From Fremontodendron californicum (lineage: Eukaryota; Streptophyta; Magnoliopsida; Malvales; Malvaceae), in assembly GCA_030761205.1 (NCBI GenBank), contig JAULJL010000018.1, positions 10,932,501 to 10,996,500 on the forward strand: a stretch of 64,000 nt of DNA. The letters run 5' to 3'. A model generated the notes under the pieces. The model did no database searches, had not been told where the DNA came from, and saw nothing but the letters and a program-made list of their open reading frames with translations. Shown piece by piece: positions 12,200 through 24,699 of the stretch. The stretch's first letter is position 1, and each line of letters opens with the position of its first letter. Made by a program: the position numbers and the translations under genes.

Positions 12200-12480
12200 G
12201 GCTTAATTAAAAAATTGCCCCCCTGTACTATACATTCATTCTCATTTTGGTACCTAATGAATTTTTGGTCCTAACTAGGTACTTATAGTATCATTCCATT
12301 ACACAAATTACCCCAACTACTAACACTATTAAAAAAAAAAATTATGACGTGGCTGACTTGGCCAATAATATAATGCCACGTGTATATTATTATCCATGTC
12401 AGATTAAATGGGCTGCCATGTATGAAAATTAAATATCTTTTTTATTTATTTATAACTTTTCTTTAATATAATTAATCATT
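12200..12480. repeat. MULE terminal inverted repeat, left
   Basis: Matches the reverse complement of 40288-40567 through blocks such as GGTCCTAACTAGGTACTTAT, GACGTGGCTGACTTGGCCAA and TATCCATGTCAGATTAAATG. The inner limit is near AATTAATCATTT. Confidence 0.88.
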
Positions 12481-13304
12481 TCAGAAACTGTTTAGTTTCT
12501 TTAAAATAAAAAAATAAAAAACTTTTGAAATATCAAAAAACGTTTGAAATATTCATTTAAGAATTTTCGTTTATCAAAATTGTTTATCGAAAACCCAAAA
12601 ACATTGAACTGATTATTAGTTAATCTTCTTCTCCCATTTTGAAAAAAACTTTTCGTTTATGAGAATCTTTGGTTTTCTTCAGACTTTAATTTTTAATTTG
12701 AAGAAAAAAAAATTTGTTTCTGAGAATCTTTAGTTTCGAATCTTTGTCAGTCAAAAATTTATCGATTATCAGGTTTTCGAATCTTTGATCTATCAAAAAC
12801 TTATCGATTATCAGGTTTAGGGTTCATTTATCTGTCAAAAACCTATCGATTATCATGTACTTTGTTTCCCCATTTTCATAGTTTCCATTTTTTAAATAAA
12901 AATTCATTTAATTTTAGATAACCTAAAAAGCTTTCGATTACAAAAAGTATTCAAAAAATTCGAAACCCATATCTAGAGTTTCAAAGGTTGATTTTATTCT
13001 CTGGTTTGTCAGCCTTCAGATTCGACGGTGGAGTGACAGTGCAGTGGGAGAAAAGGGCTTCAAAGTCGAAGCTTTGATAGAATTTGACTATTCAAAAGGT
13101 TAGTGCCTTTTATCCTCCTCTATGTTATGGATGCTTGATTTTGATCTGCTAACAACCCTTATAAGTTTTACAGAGTCATGAAAATCGATATGAAATTATA
13201 TGTTCTCTTAAAATTTTACAAATTATAGTATAAAAAAAGGAATTTTTATTTATGAAATTGACAAACTATACTGAGGTCTATAATTAACAAATTAACATCT
13301 AAAT
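12481..13304 (+). other. MULE subterminal region / 5' part before the transposase break
   Basis: AT-rich sequence with a threefold CAAAAACTTATCGATTATCA-like motif (about 12750-12860). Near 13020-13100 a leader-like stretch ends in a donor-like AAAGGTTAGTG. It is where the transposase 5' region should begin, but no coding part of the transposase is recognisable before the retroelement junction at 13305. Confidence 0.4.
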
Positions 13305-16300
13305 TGTCGCAACTTAAAAAATAACAAGTCTCATCACTAGACATTACTCGTTAAGTGTGACATTGGGGAAACAGAGGAAAAGGCGACTTAATTCCTTTTG
13401 AAATAAAATGAGGGTTTGAAAACAACCTCGAAAAAGAAATGGAGTCGCCATCAATCTTTTTTGGCTAGGTGTGATCGGCCACCTATTAAAATCGGTTATT
13501 TTAAAATTAATTAAAACATTTTTTAAAAACCAATTTCAAAGTCTGCGTTAAACCAGAGAAATCAAAGAAGCGGGTTTGGGAGTCGGTTACGTGCGGGGAA
13601 GGATTAGCACCCCCACAACGTCCGTATAAAATGGTACCTTATTAATCGTGTGTTATCTCGAGTCTCAGTAAAAGTCGATTTTGGAATTAGCATTTTAAAA
13701 ATAATTCCCATTTTAAAAACAATCCTATTTTATTCGAAAATGATCCAGAATTTGTTATTGCAAAAATTTTATATATTCCCCGACAAACCGGTAAAATATA
13801 GATTTTTATTATTTTTGGAAATCTCCGCACCATCTTTTTTTAAGAGGGTATTCCTTCGTTAATATAGTTGATGAAGACTCCCCGGCAACCCGGAGGAGAA
13901 TTCATGAATTATAATAACTCAAGGATATTGCCTTATTTTTTTTTTATAAAAAAAGTATCTTTTTATTGCATTTAAAAAACATTTACCAAAAAAATGGTTA
14001 TGAATATGCAAATTATTACTAAGGTATAATATGACCTAATCTATATGTACATTTATTATGATATTACACATTTATTATGACATAGCAAAAGAGTTAATAA
14101 CATGGCAAAGTCTAGATGACATGGCATAAGAATGAATATCATGTGAATGAAATCGACATGGCACACATAAGCTTGGCGAACTAAATGACATGGCATAAGT
14201 ATAAATGTCATGTGAGTGAAATCGACATGGCAAACAAAATGACATGGCATATAGCATGAGAATGAATATCGTGGTGTGAAAATGATATGGCAAACGAATG
14301 ACATGACATATAAATGACATGGCATAAGAATGAATGTCATGTGAATGAAATCGACAAGACATACAAAATGACATGGCATGTGAATGACATGGCATAAGAA
14401 CGAATATCATGTGAATGAAATCGATATGGCAAACAAAATGACATAGCATATGAATGACATGGAATATAAATGGTATGTTATAAGAATGAATGTCATGTGA
14501 ATGAAATCGACATGGCATACAAAATGACATGACATGTGAATGACATGGCATAAAAACGAATGTCATGTGAATAAAATCGACATGGCAAACAAAATGACAT
14601 AGCATATGAATGACATGGAATATAAATGGTATGGTATAAGAATGAATGTCATGTGAACGGAATCAACATGGCAAACAAAATGACATGGCATATGAATGAC
14701 ATGGCATAAGAATGAATGTCATGTGAATGAAATCAACATGGCAAACCAAATGACATGGCATGTGAATGACATTGCATAAGAATGAATGTCATGTGAATGA
14801 AATCAACATGGCAAACCAAATGACATGACATAAGAATGAGTGTAATGTGAATAAAATCAACATGGCAAACAAAGTGACATGACATGGGAATGACATGGCA
14901 TAAGAATGAATGTCATGTGAATGAAATCAATATGGCAAACAAAATGACATGGTATAAGAATGACATAGCATGAACATGAATGACATAACATATACATGAC
15001 CTAATTTATGGATGTCATGGCATAAATAACATGGCATGAGCAAATGGTGACATGGCCGAATGACATGGCATGGCATGAACATGAATGACATGACCTAATC
15101 TATGAATGACACGGCATGTGAATGGATGACATGGAATATGACGGACATGGCATGTGAATGACGTGGCATGCTAGATATGGTAAAATCTAATTAAGTTAGC
15201 ATGAATATAAAATGAAATCAACATGGAATATTCATGGACATATAATTTTCACGTGAGGAATCATACAAATAGCATACATCAAAAAATATTACCACACTCT
15301 CCGGCAAACCCGGCAAAGCTCGAAAAATATTTCTTTCTTATGATATTTATATAATTCCGAATAAAACAAAATGCAATATCTTTCGATTTCATAAACATGT
15401 GCGTTGAATAATTTCCTAACCTCCCCGGCAACCCGGCAAAGATTAAGAACTAATTCCCGTCAAATGTTTAGGAAATCGAAACACACGTTTTATGTCGAAT
15501 TAAAATTTAAAACTTTTTTAAAAATGCAATGCTTTGAGATGTATTTCTTCCTTAGAGTAAGGACATCCGTATACCTAAAAAGGTATCCGACAATCTTAGG
15601 AAGAGACTTAAATCGGATTTTCAAAATCGAAAGACTTTGGGCTCGGATTTAAAAACAATTTGGAATTTTTTGAATGAAAATGGCCTCTTGGCCAAACCCC
15701 CTTTTAAAAAGGCTTCCTAGTTTTGAAATCCAGGTTGACTACCCTTGACCCGACTTTTATAAAATCAAATTTAATGATTGAAATGAATTATAAATTAACC
15801 TAAGACAATAACTAAGGTCCCAAATCAGCCCCCTCTTAGTATCCTAACCAAAACATAAAATTATTATTTCTCAAAAAACAAATCTGACTCCCACTGGCAG
15901 TTTTGAAACCCGATTTTTTTACCCTTCTAGAAAATTTCAAAAAATTCTGAAAAAAAAAACATGTTGATATTCATGGGAAAAATCAAATTAATTTTTGGGG
16001 CAAGGGTACTATGACCGAAATTTTATCAAAGTCAAGATAGTGAGTTAAAACTGCTTTGTCAAAAACATTTTTTCAACCATGATAAAAAAAATCTAAAAAT
16101 CATGAGAAAAATACCATGGCATCCCCTAAATGACTACTGCACGTGATAAAAAAATCAATTTATTTGACCATGGATGAATAGTAAAAAAAAAACCACAAAG
16201 TCAGAATATCCAATCTAAACTATCACTCTCTCAACTAGTAGAGACAATGGATTTTTTCGCTTGAGATCATTGGTTGATCTTGGCCAAAATCCTAGTTGAA

Positions 16301-17325
16301 ATGTCATGAAATGCATGGTATGATAGCCTACAATCATATTATATAAATCAATCATGAGTGAAAAGATGAACACAACCAAGCAAGCAAGCAATATCAAGCA
16401 AGAACAAGCACAACAACATTAGATAGGTTTCGGCTAAGGCATGAAATATGTAATAAAAAAATTTGTCAAAACTTGGTTATTTGATAAAGAATGAAGAATA
16501 AAGGATAGAAACCTTTAAAATCTATTTTTGAAAACCTTTTTATTCATAAAAAATTTACAAATCATATGAACAAAAGGTGGAGAAAAAGAAACACAACATC
16601 AAAGAAAAACATTAAAGAAGAAGAAATGAGGTGATAGCTACCTAGCTATTGCTTTCCAAATCAAGGTTGCCAAATTTTTCTCTTCTGTTTTTTTCCTCTT
16701 CTTCATTTTTCTCTCAAGAATGAAATGCCTTTTCAAAAGAAATTAACCTCCTTTTCCTAGTGTTGGCCAAATGGTCCTAGGTTTGTAAAACGGAAAAGTT
16801 AAAAAAATCCTTTCTTTCCTCTTCTCTTCTCTACCTTTTCTCTCACCTTTTTTCTTTCTTTTCTTCAAACCAATTCTTCTTTCAACTCCACGTCAAAATT
16901 GGACCTTCCAATATCCATAGTTACTGATCTTATTCTATTTGGGACCTCCAATTTCGTCTAATTTGATTGTTCCCGCACTTTTCCCCAAATTTGCGCAATT
17001 AGGTATTCCCCTACACTGAATTTCTGCAACCGGTCTTCCAAACTCTATATCTTTCGTTGTAGACCTCGAATTATCAAAATTATTTCGCCATTGTTCAATT
17101 CAACTTCGAATCTTGATTTTGACTGAGGGTTGACTTTTTCAGTTATTAACTTTTCAGGGTTGACTTTTTTTAGGTTGACTTTTTTCGAGTTTACTTTTTA
17201 TGTTGACATCCAAAATGAAGTCTTGGAGACCCATCTGTGGAATGGTGGAAGTCTCTTCACGTTCTGGGAAGTTGAAAGGAGAATTTGCCCGATTTAGGGG
17301 GCTCGAACAAAAATAGGTGTCTATA
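13305..17325 (-). mobile_element. LTR of a 'tgtcgcaac' family retroelement, minus orientation
   Basis: On the plus strand it opens TGTCGCAAC, the reverse complement of the LTR 3' end (GTTGCGACA) seen at 37258. It contains the family hallmark block (GGAGTCGCCATCAATC, GTGATCGGCCACC, GGTTACGTGCGGGGAAGG, TTAGCACCCCCACAACG) and a tandem array (14056-15200). Its inner end is about 17316-17325, read on the minus strand as TATAGACACC, probably a mutated TGTAGACACC start. A purine tract CAAAGATGGGAAAC precedes it on the minus strand, as expected for a 3' LTR. Length is about 4.0 kb. No coding capacity is seen. Confidence 0.7.
14056..15200. repeat. Tandem array of 'aatgacatggcataagaa' units in the LTR
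   Basis: Many imperfect copies of a unit containing ATGACATGGCATAAGAATGA, TGTCATGTGAATGAAATC and GACATGGCAAAC. Spacing varies between about 50 and 120 bp, with higher-order duplications near 14400-14640. The long minus-strand ORFs here, rich in Met, Cys, His and Phe, are products of the repeat and not genes. Confidence 0.9.
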
Positions 17326-17504
17326 GTTTCCCATCTTTGACTATTGCTGAGAATCAAAAATTAGGCATAGATAAAATAGACAATAATTTTGTACGGTCAG
17401 TGAAATCACATGTGCAGGATAAGAGGGAGGATTCTCATTCTTCCTTTTTTTTATTCATTTTTTTGATTTTTTGGCAAACTGTAAAATAAAAGAAATTTGT
17501 CCTT

Positions 17505-17905
17505 AAATTGAGTTCCATGACTAATCAATGCTCAACTCATCTTAAGGAAACGAGCTCGATTTGCAAGAAAAGGAAATACCTCGACGAAAGTCTTAGGGCC
17601 TTACCTCATCTTGTTGCAGCTTTGACTAAAACAAAAAGATTTGTCCTTGACTTGAGTTCCTTGACTAATCCAGACTCGACTCGTCTTAAGGAAACGAGTT
17701 TGATTTGCAAGAGAAGGAAATACCTCAACGAAAGTCCCGGGGCCTTACCTCATTTTGATGCAGCTTTGACTAAAACAAAAAGATTTGTCCTTAACTTGAG
17801 TTCCTTGACTAATCCAGGCTCGACACATTTTAAGGAAACGAGTTCGATTTGCAAGAGAAGAAAATACCTCGACGGAAGTCCCAGGGCCTTATCTTATCTT
17901 GGTGT
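17505..17905. repeat. Tandem repeat, about 138-bp unit, three copies
   Basis: Three copies carry GAGTTCCTTGACTAATCCAG, CTTAAGGAAACGAG, ATTTGCAAGAGAAGGAAATA and GGGCCTTACCTCAT in the same order. The 137-codon plus-strand ORF across it simply reads the repeat. Confidence 0.9.
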
Positions 17906-18019
17906 GAAATTATATGAATGACATGTGTCAGGATATTTTATTGAACTCTCTAGCAACCTGGTAGAGCTTTTGAAAAATATCTTTTCACAAGATATGTGTA
18001 TGATTTTGGGATAAAATCA

Positions 18020-19330
18020 AAAAGTCGAGAAAGATCTGGATGAAGCTAGAAACTGAAATGACCTGGGTGAAACCAGTAATTGGGTGATGACCTGGGTGAA
18101 ATCGAAAATTGAGAAAGATCTGGATGAAGCCAGAAATTGAAATGACCTAGGTGAAACCAAAAGTCGAGAAGAAATCTGGATGAAGCCAGAGACTGAGATG
18201 ACCTGGGTGAAACCAAAGGTCGAGAAGAAATCTGGATGAAGTCAGGGATTGAGATGACATGGGTGAAACCAAAAGTCGAGAAAGATTTGGATGAAGCCAG
18301 AGATTGAGATGACTTAGGTGAAACCAAAAGTCGAGAAAGATATGGTGAAGCCAGGGGTATTTTCTATGAGATGACCTGGGTAAAACCAAAAGTCGAGAAA
18401 GATCTGGACGAAGCTAGAGATTGACATGACCTGGGTGAAACCAAAAGTCGAGAAAGATCTGGATGGAGCTAGAGTTTGTAATGACCTGTGTGAAACCAAA
18501 AGTCGAGAAAGATCTGGATGGAGCCAGAGATTAAAATGACCTGGGTGAAACCAAAAATCGAGAAAGATCTGGATGGAGCCAGAGATTGAAATGACCTGGG
18601 TGAAACCGAAAAGTCGAGAAAGATCTGGATAGAGCCAGAGATTGAAATAACCTGGGTGAAACCAAAAGTCGAGAAAAATCTGGATGGAGCCAGAGATTGA
18701 AATGACCCGGGTGAAACCGAAAATCGAGAAATATCTAGGTGAAGCCAGAAATTGAAATGACCTAGGGGAAACCAAAGGTTGAGAAGAAATCTGGATGAAG
18801 CCAGGGATTGAAATGACCTAGGTGAAACCAAAGGTCGGGAAGAAATCTAGATGAAGCCAGAGATTGAGATGACTTGGGTGAAACCAAAAGTCGAGAAAGA
18901 TCTGGATGGAGCCAGAGATTGAAATGACCTGGGTGAAACTAAAAGTCGAGAAAGATCTGGATGAAGCCAGGGATTGAAATGACCTAGGTGAAACCAAAGG
19001 TCGAGAAGAAATCTGGATGAAGCCAGAGATTGAGATGACCTAGGTGAAACCAAAGGTCGAGAAAGATCTGGATAGAGCCAGAGATTGAAATGACCTAGAT
19101 GAAACCAAAAGTCGAGAAAGATCTGGACGAAGCCAGAGATTGACATGACCTGGGTGAAACCAAAAGTTGAGAAAGATCTGGATGAAGCCAGAGGCGTTTT
19201 TTATGAAATGACCTGGGCGAAGCCAAAGGTCGAGAAGAGGTTTGGTGAAGCCAGGGGTGGATGACCTATGAGATGACCTGGGTGAAACCGAAAGTCGAGA
19301 AGAGATTTGGTGAAGCCAAAGATTTCGAAA
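18020..19330. repeat. Tandem array, about 60-bp unit, roughly twenty copies
   Basis: Units read GAAATGACCTGGGTGAAACC, AAAAGTCGAGAAAGATCTGG and ATGAAGCCAGAGATT, with point changes and some longer units (near 18360 and 19200). All long minus-strand ORFs here are repeat readings with a Ser/Phe/Gly-rich period. Confidence 0.93.
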
Positions 19331-19419
19331 ATGATTCCTAGATGTCTTGTCCGTAGTTTTTTTTTTTTTTTGAAAATGTGTTGGAAATTAACCTTGAAGG
19401 TTTTGAGAGAATATGCAAA

Positions 19420-19825
19420 TACTTCATGATGCAGATGCAAATGTCTTTAATTGATGCAAATGCTTCATGATGCAGATGTAGAGATCAAACAAGATGTGTA
19501 TGCTTCATGGTGCAAATGCAAATATCTTGGATTGATGCAAATGCTTCTTGCAGATGCAGAGATTGAGTGAGATGCAAATGCTTCCTAGTGCAAATGCAAA
19601 TGTCTTGGGTTAATGCAAATGCTTCTTGATGCAGATATTGAATAAGATGCAAATGCCTCATGATGCAAATGCAAATGTCTTGGGTTAATGCAGATGTCTT
19701 TAACAAGATGCACATGCTTCATGGTGCAAATGCAAATGTCTTGGATTGATGCAAATGCTTCTTGATGATGCAAATGCAAATATTGAATGTGTAAATGCTT
19801 CTGAATGATGCAAATGCAAATATTA
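19420..19825. repeat. Tandem array of 'gatgcaaatgcttc' units
   Basis: Irregular repeats of GATGCAAATGCTTCATGATG, GCAAATGCAAATGTCTTGG and related words, with units of about 35-60 bp. Confidence 0.88.
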
Positions 19826-20904
19826 TCAAATGATGTCTAGAGTAAAATGGAAGATTTTTCGACGCCACCTATGTATTGTCGAGGCCATGACCAAAGAGGA
19901 GGTTATTTTGAGGAAATCGAGGAACATTTGGGATTCCAAAATATCCCAAAATTGTCAACTCTTGTTTGGAGGTTTGACTTCAAAAGCTGAGACCATTTTC
20001 CTTTCCAGAATTAACTTTCCAGTTTGAACATCCGAGCTAGTCTTGACGTTTGTCAAAATGCCATGATTTGGAAACTAAAAGAAGGTTGAATTTGTTTGAT
20101 TCCCAAAGAATTCATGTTCTATAAAACCTGTTCCATTTGTGAGTCTAGAAAGGATATACATTTTTCCTATGGTGAAGTCTCCGTGGACCAACCAAAATCT
20201 TGTGGTACCAAGCCTTTCAACCCAATTTGAAAAATCCGAATTGACACTCAGAAAAACTTCTAACAGTAATCATCAATCTTCAAGAGATTTGGATATCACA
20301 ACATGTGGATGACATTTTCAGCTCAAAAGTTTTGAGTAAATAAGCAAAGATTTTTCAAAAAAAGAGCAAGCTAAAAACAAATAAAAAACGAAAATATTTT
20401 CGGAAGAAACCATTTTGATTAAAAATGATGTTGGCATGAGGCAAAGGTTTTTCTGGCCCAAAGGTATGGAACTATTGAGGTAGAAGAAATGAACATTCGG
20501 CTCAGAATTCTGTCGATAAGATTTTGAAAACAATCGGAGCAAAGAGATAGTACCAGAGTGAAGAAAAGGGTTGATCTCTTACGTGACACGAGTGTTTCGG
20601 GATACGCTCTGTCGCGAACAGAAAAAAAGAATTGGAAAAGCTAGACCAAGGTCAGGAAAACAATTGGGAATACTTGCATCATTCATCAACATTCGCATAT
20701 TTATTGAGTTTTGCATCTGCATCGTGTCGTAAAACATTTACATTATTCATGGGTACTTGCACATGCATCATCAGGGGGCATATGCATTGACTTCGCATGA
20801 CATTCACATTCCATGCATGACATGGACTATTTGAAATTTTGACATTTGAATTTGAACATTCAGTGAGATTTTCTTCCAAGATATGATCGTGAAAGATCTT
20901 AAGG

Positions 20905-21600
20905 AATGATCACCAAGACCTCCGGGCACCTCTTTTAAAACCTCCGGGTTACCTCTTTTAAGTCCTCCGGGCACAGCAAAAGAAAAAAAATTAGAAAAAA
21001 AAAAAGAAGACCTCCGGGCATCTGTTCTAAGACCTCTGGGCACCTCTTTTAAAACCTCCGGGCACATCGAAAGAAAAGGAAAAATTAGAAAAAGGAAGAC
21101 CTCTGGGCACCTCTTTTAAGACCTCCGGGCACCATTTTCAGAGAAAAGATAATTTTTATAAAACCTCCGGGCATCTGTTCTCAAGACCTCCGGGCACTAT
21201 TATCAAAAATCATGGATAAGACCTCCAGGCACCATTCTCAAAGAAAAGACATTTTTAAAAAGACCTCCGGGCATCTATCTCAAGACCTCCGGGCATTATT
21301 CTCAAAAATCATGGATAAGACCTCCAGGCGCCATTTTCAAGGAAAAGACATTTTTAAAGACCTCCGGGCACCTGTTTCAAGATCTCCGGGCATTATTCTC
21401 AAAAGTTATGTTTTCAAGACCTCCGGGCACTATTATAAAAAATCATTGATGAAGACCTCCGGGCATCATTCTCAAAGTCAGGAATAAGACCTCCGGGCAC
21501 CATTTTCAAAGAAGTAACATTTTTTAGACCTCCAAGTATCTGCTTTCAAAAACTTCCGGGTAACATCTTTCAAAATGATATTTTTCAAAACCGTCGGGTA
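20905..21600. repeat. Tandem array of 'gacctccgggcac' units
   Basis: About twenty copies of AAGACCTCCGGGCACC or GCATC are separated by A/T-rich spacers such as ATTCTCAAAAATCATGGAT and TTTTCAAAGAAAAGACATTT. Spacing is about 25-60 bp. The regular GC-rich word in A-rich spacers superficially resembles a direct-repeat/spacer array. Confidence 0.92.
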
Positions 21601-21845
21601 CCATTTTCAATTCTTGCAAAGTCGAAATCGTTTCCTTAAGACGGATCGAGCCTTGGTATGATTAGTCAAGGTAACCTCTTTAAGGCAAATCATTTTATCA
21701 CAAGCTTCCAAAAAAAAAAACTCCTGATCTTTCCTCAACAATGAACCAAGAGTCTAGCTAAATATGGATCTCCATAACCGGACAAAATTGGTTATATTGT
21801 CTTTGCCCTATTCCTGATTCTCAGCAATGTGCAAAGAGGGGCAGC

Positions 21846-24699
21846 TGCAATAACCAATTTCAGTGCGGGTCAAATTCGAATAGGACCCGGGCTATTTACA
21901 GGGCCCAATACGGGCCCAAGCCCAGTAGGCCCAATCAGCTAGAACCAATACAGGCCCAAGCCCAGCAGGCCCAATCAGCCAGAACCAAACCCTAACCCAA
22001 GCAGCCTAACAAGACACCAAGCCCCACCCAGATTTTTGGGCCTTCCAAGCAACAGGCCTAATTTTCAGGCCCAATTGATGGGCCTGCCCACTGGCCCCTA
22101 TCCCTGCCCACTAAACCCTAGCCCCTGCAACCCCACCTCCAACACGCCAGCCACCTCCAATACACCAGCCACCTCCAACATGCCAACCACCCCCGACACA
22201 CCACCTCCCCTGCACACGCCACCCTCCACAAAAACCCCAACACTAACTATTTGAAGGGAGAGGCTTCTTTTTTTTCTCCCTCCACCTTTCGGATCCCATC
22301 CTCCACACAAACAAGAACCCAGATCTGGACCCCCTTCCTCCATCGCCAAAACCCCACTGCACCAAAAAGAACCCCTCACTCATAGATCCGAACCACCCAA
22401 TCGGCCCTCACCCAAAAACTCACCCCACCTACAAAATCACGCCACACAATCACAAAAAAAAAAACCCAAAAGCAACAACCACAAAAAAAATCCAAAACAG
22501 CAAACAAAAAACAAGAAAACAAAAAAAAAAAACAAAAGGTTTCAGACCCAGATCTAGGGGTTTCGGTTGGGATTCGGGCAAAACGGAGCCTGAATCCAAA
22601 AAGAGGGGGTCGAAATCCCCCCAGGTGTGAAGTTTGGAGATCATCGGCCGTAGACGAGCGGCGGCCGACGACAAGGCACGACGGCGGACGGTGGCTGTCG
22701 GCCGATTTCTGGGTTCGGTCTAGGGTTTTCTGGTGAGGGCTCAAAGAGAGGAGGGAGAAAAGAGAGAGATAGGAGGAAGAGAGAGAAAAAAATATGGGAA
22801 ATGAGGGAAAAAGGGGCTTTTATAGCCCTTGGAGCGGGTCGACCAGGGGTCCTCGCACCCGACCCGCTCCAGGAAAAAAAAAGAAAAAAAGAGAGGATCC
22901 AGACCCGCGACCCGCGCCGAACCGGACCCGACCCGACCCGCGCCAAACCAAGCCCTGGGTCCAGCAGCCCAGGCACTGATTTTGGGCCAGGGAGGAAAGA
23001 AGAGAAAAAAAAAGAAAAAAATTAAAATTAAAATTTTTTTAAAAAAAGAAAAAAGGGAAAGTAAAAAAATAGTAGGAAAAAAAAAGAAAAAAAGAAGAAA
23101 TAAGAAAAAAAGAAGAAAAGAAAAAATAAGTAAAATTAGAAAGAAAAAAAGGAAAAATTAAAACTTAAAAATAATAATGATACAAAAAAGGGAAAAATTA
23201 GAAAAAACAAAAAAGAGGAAAAAAATTAAAAAAAGAAAGATTCACGATTCACGATTTCGAAGTTTTGATTTTTTGGATTTCGACATTTTTTTTAGGTGGT
23301 CGAGAATGAACAAAGAATTTTACGAATATCAAGTTCGGCATTCTGATTTTCGGATTCTCGACATTTTTCAGGTATGATTTTAATTTCCTTTATTATTTTC
23401 GGTAAATACATGTCTTTTAAATAATTAATACCTGAAAAATCATTATTACTCGGTAAAGAATTTTATTAATACATGTATTTTAAATTATTTTCGATATGAT
23501 TTTACTCGAAAATCATTTTTTAGGTATGATTTTAAATTATTTTTCAGGTATATATTTACCGAGTAATAATACATGTCTTTTAAATTATTTTCGGTAAATA
23601 AAATTCTCTAAAAACGGATTTCTTTCTCGGGATGGTCGGAGCATCAATTGTTCTTTGAAATGGTCAGAGTAAGAATAATAATTGAAACATTATCGAAAAT
23701 ATCGGAGTGATTCAAGAATTATTCTTACATAGATAATTTCTTTTATTTCGAAAATAATTATTAAAAGCATTTTAATTTACTTTTCAAAGAAAAAAGGTTT
23801 TAAGAAATGTGATTTACCGACGACGGAATTCGAAGGACGTCACAGTAGTGATTCCTAAGATGTCTTGAGGTGAGAGAATTTCGTTAAATATCACCACGAG
23901 TGGTGGGAGTATTTAGTGATATTCTCAATACAAAAATTCATTTTCATTTAAAAAATGGAAATAATCAAAATAAAAAGAATGAATATTTACTTCCTTGATA
24001 TTTTGCCATGCTCGTGTTTTTAAATATTATGCTTTGTATGTTTGATAGTATAATTATGTATTTAATCACATGCCTTATATACTTAACTGTGTGCATTCCA
24101 TATTTAATTATTCGTATCATACGCAATAAAAAAGTGAATGCAAATTGCCGACGACGGAATTCGAAGGATATCACGGTTGTGATTTCTAAGATATCTTGAG
24201 GTGAGAAGATCTCGTTAAATACCATCAAGAGTGTTGGGAATATTTAATGAGTATTTTTGATAATAAATTTATGTTCACTTTCATTTTCAAAAAAATAATA
24301 ATAATTCAAAAAAAAATCAAAAATAATAAACATTTTTTTGAAAATAAAATAAAATAAAAAGAAAAGAAAAGAGAATTATTTTTAAATAGTGATGTCAAGT
24401 CCATTAAATCGAGATTTAAGATAACACGTGATTAAATGGTACCGTTTTCTAAACGGGCGTTGCGGGGGTGCTAATCCTTCCCCGCACGTAACCGACTCCC
24501 GAACCCAATTTTGTTTTTCTCTCTGGTTCAAAGCGCGGACTTCGAAATTGGTTTTACAAAATGTTTTTATTAATTTTAAAATATTTTACTAAAACCGATT
24601 TTAATAGGTGGCCAATCACACCTAGCAAAAAAAAGATTGGTGGCGACTCCCGTTTTGTGTTTTCAAAATTGTCTTAGCAGTCGAAAAACCGTTATGACA
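21846..24699 (+). mobile_element. LTR ending 'gttatgaca', plus orientation
   Basis: Starts TGCAATAACC after a purine-rich tract and ends CCGTTATGACA at 24699. It contains a CT/GA-rich promoter-like region with a TTTTATAGCCC TATA-like box, a purine-rich A-tract (22980-23230), a twofold CCGACGACGGAATTCGAAGGA block (about 23815 and 24147), and the shared GGGTGCTAATCC / CGCACGTAACCGACTCCC / GATTGGTGGCGACTCC segment. Proline-rich short ORFs near 22036 have no recognised product. Its end differs from the GTTGCGACA family next to it, so it is a distinct subfamily. It abuts the other LTR at 24700. Confidence 0.6.
22811..22824 (+). promoter_or_regulatory. TATA-like box of the LTR promoter
   Basis: A GGGGCTTTTATAGCCC stretch lies after the GA-rich tract in the middle of the LTR, where a U3 promoter would be expected. 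Supported by position and sequence only. Confidence 0.4.

Larger units (their letters stand above)
17326..21845. mobile_element. Head-to-head 3' internal regions of two retroelements, with tandem arrays
   Basis: The left edge has a minus-strand polypurine tract (17326-17339) and the right edge a plus-strand one (about 21833-21845). Both follow GATTCTCAGCAAT. The TTAAGGAAACGAG / CTTGACTAATCC blocks at 17500-17900 recur inverted at about 21625-21670. So two related elements meet here with their 3' ends pointing outward. The interior is five different tandem repeat arrays plus about 1 kb of unique sequence near 19830-20660. No gag or pol was found. The exact junction was not located. Confidence 0.6.

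Noticed and set aside
14056..14605. Two minus-strand ORFs rich in Met, Cys, His and Phe
   Set aside because: They read a short DNA tandem repeat; the amino-acid period equals the DNA period and no start, domain or codon bias supports a gene.
18046..19146. Several 80-150-codon minus-strand ORFs with Phe/Ser/Gly repeats
   Set aside because: Same reason: the 60-bp array is open in more than one frame. No sign of a secreted repeat protein.
20905..21600. CRISPR-like appearance of a conserved word between variable spacers
   Set aside because: Plant nuclear DNA, word too short and variable in spacing, spacers related to each other, no cas genes. It is a retroelement minisatellite.
22036..22254. 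Proline/threonine-rich plus-strand ORF and overlapping glycine-rich minus ORF
   Set aside because: Low-complexity CCAACACC repeats in the LTR; no homologous protein recognised and no start context.
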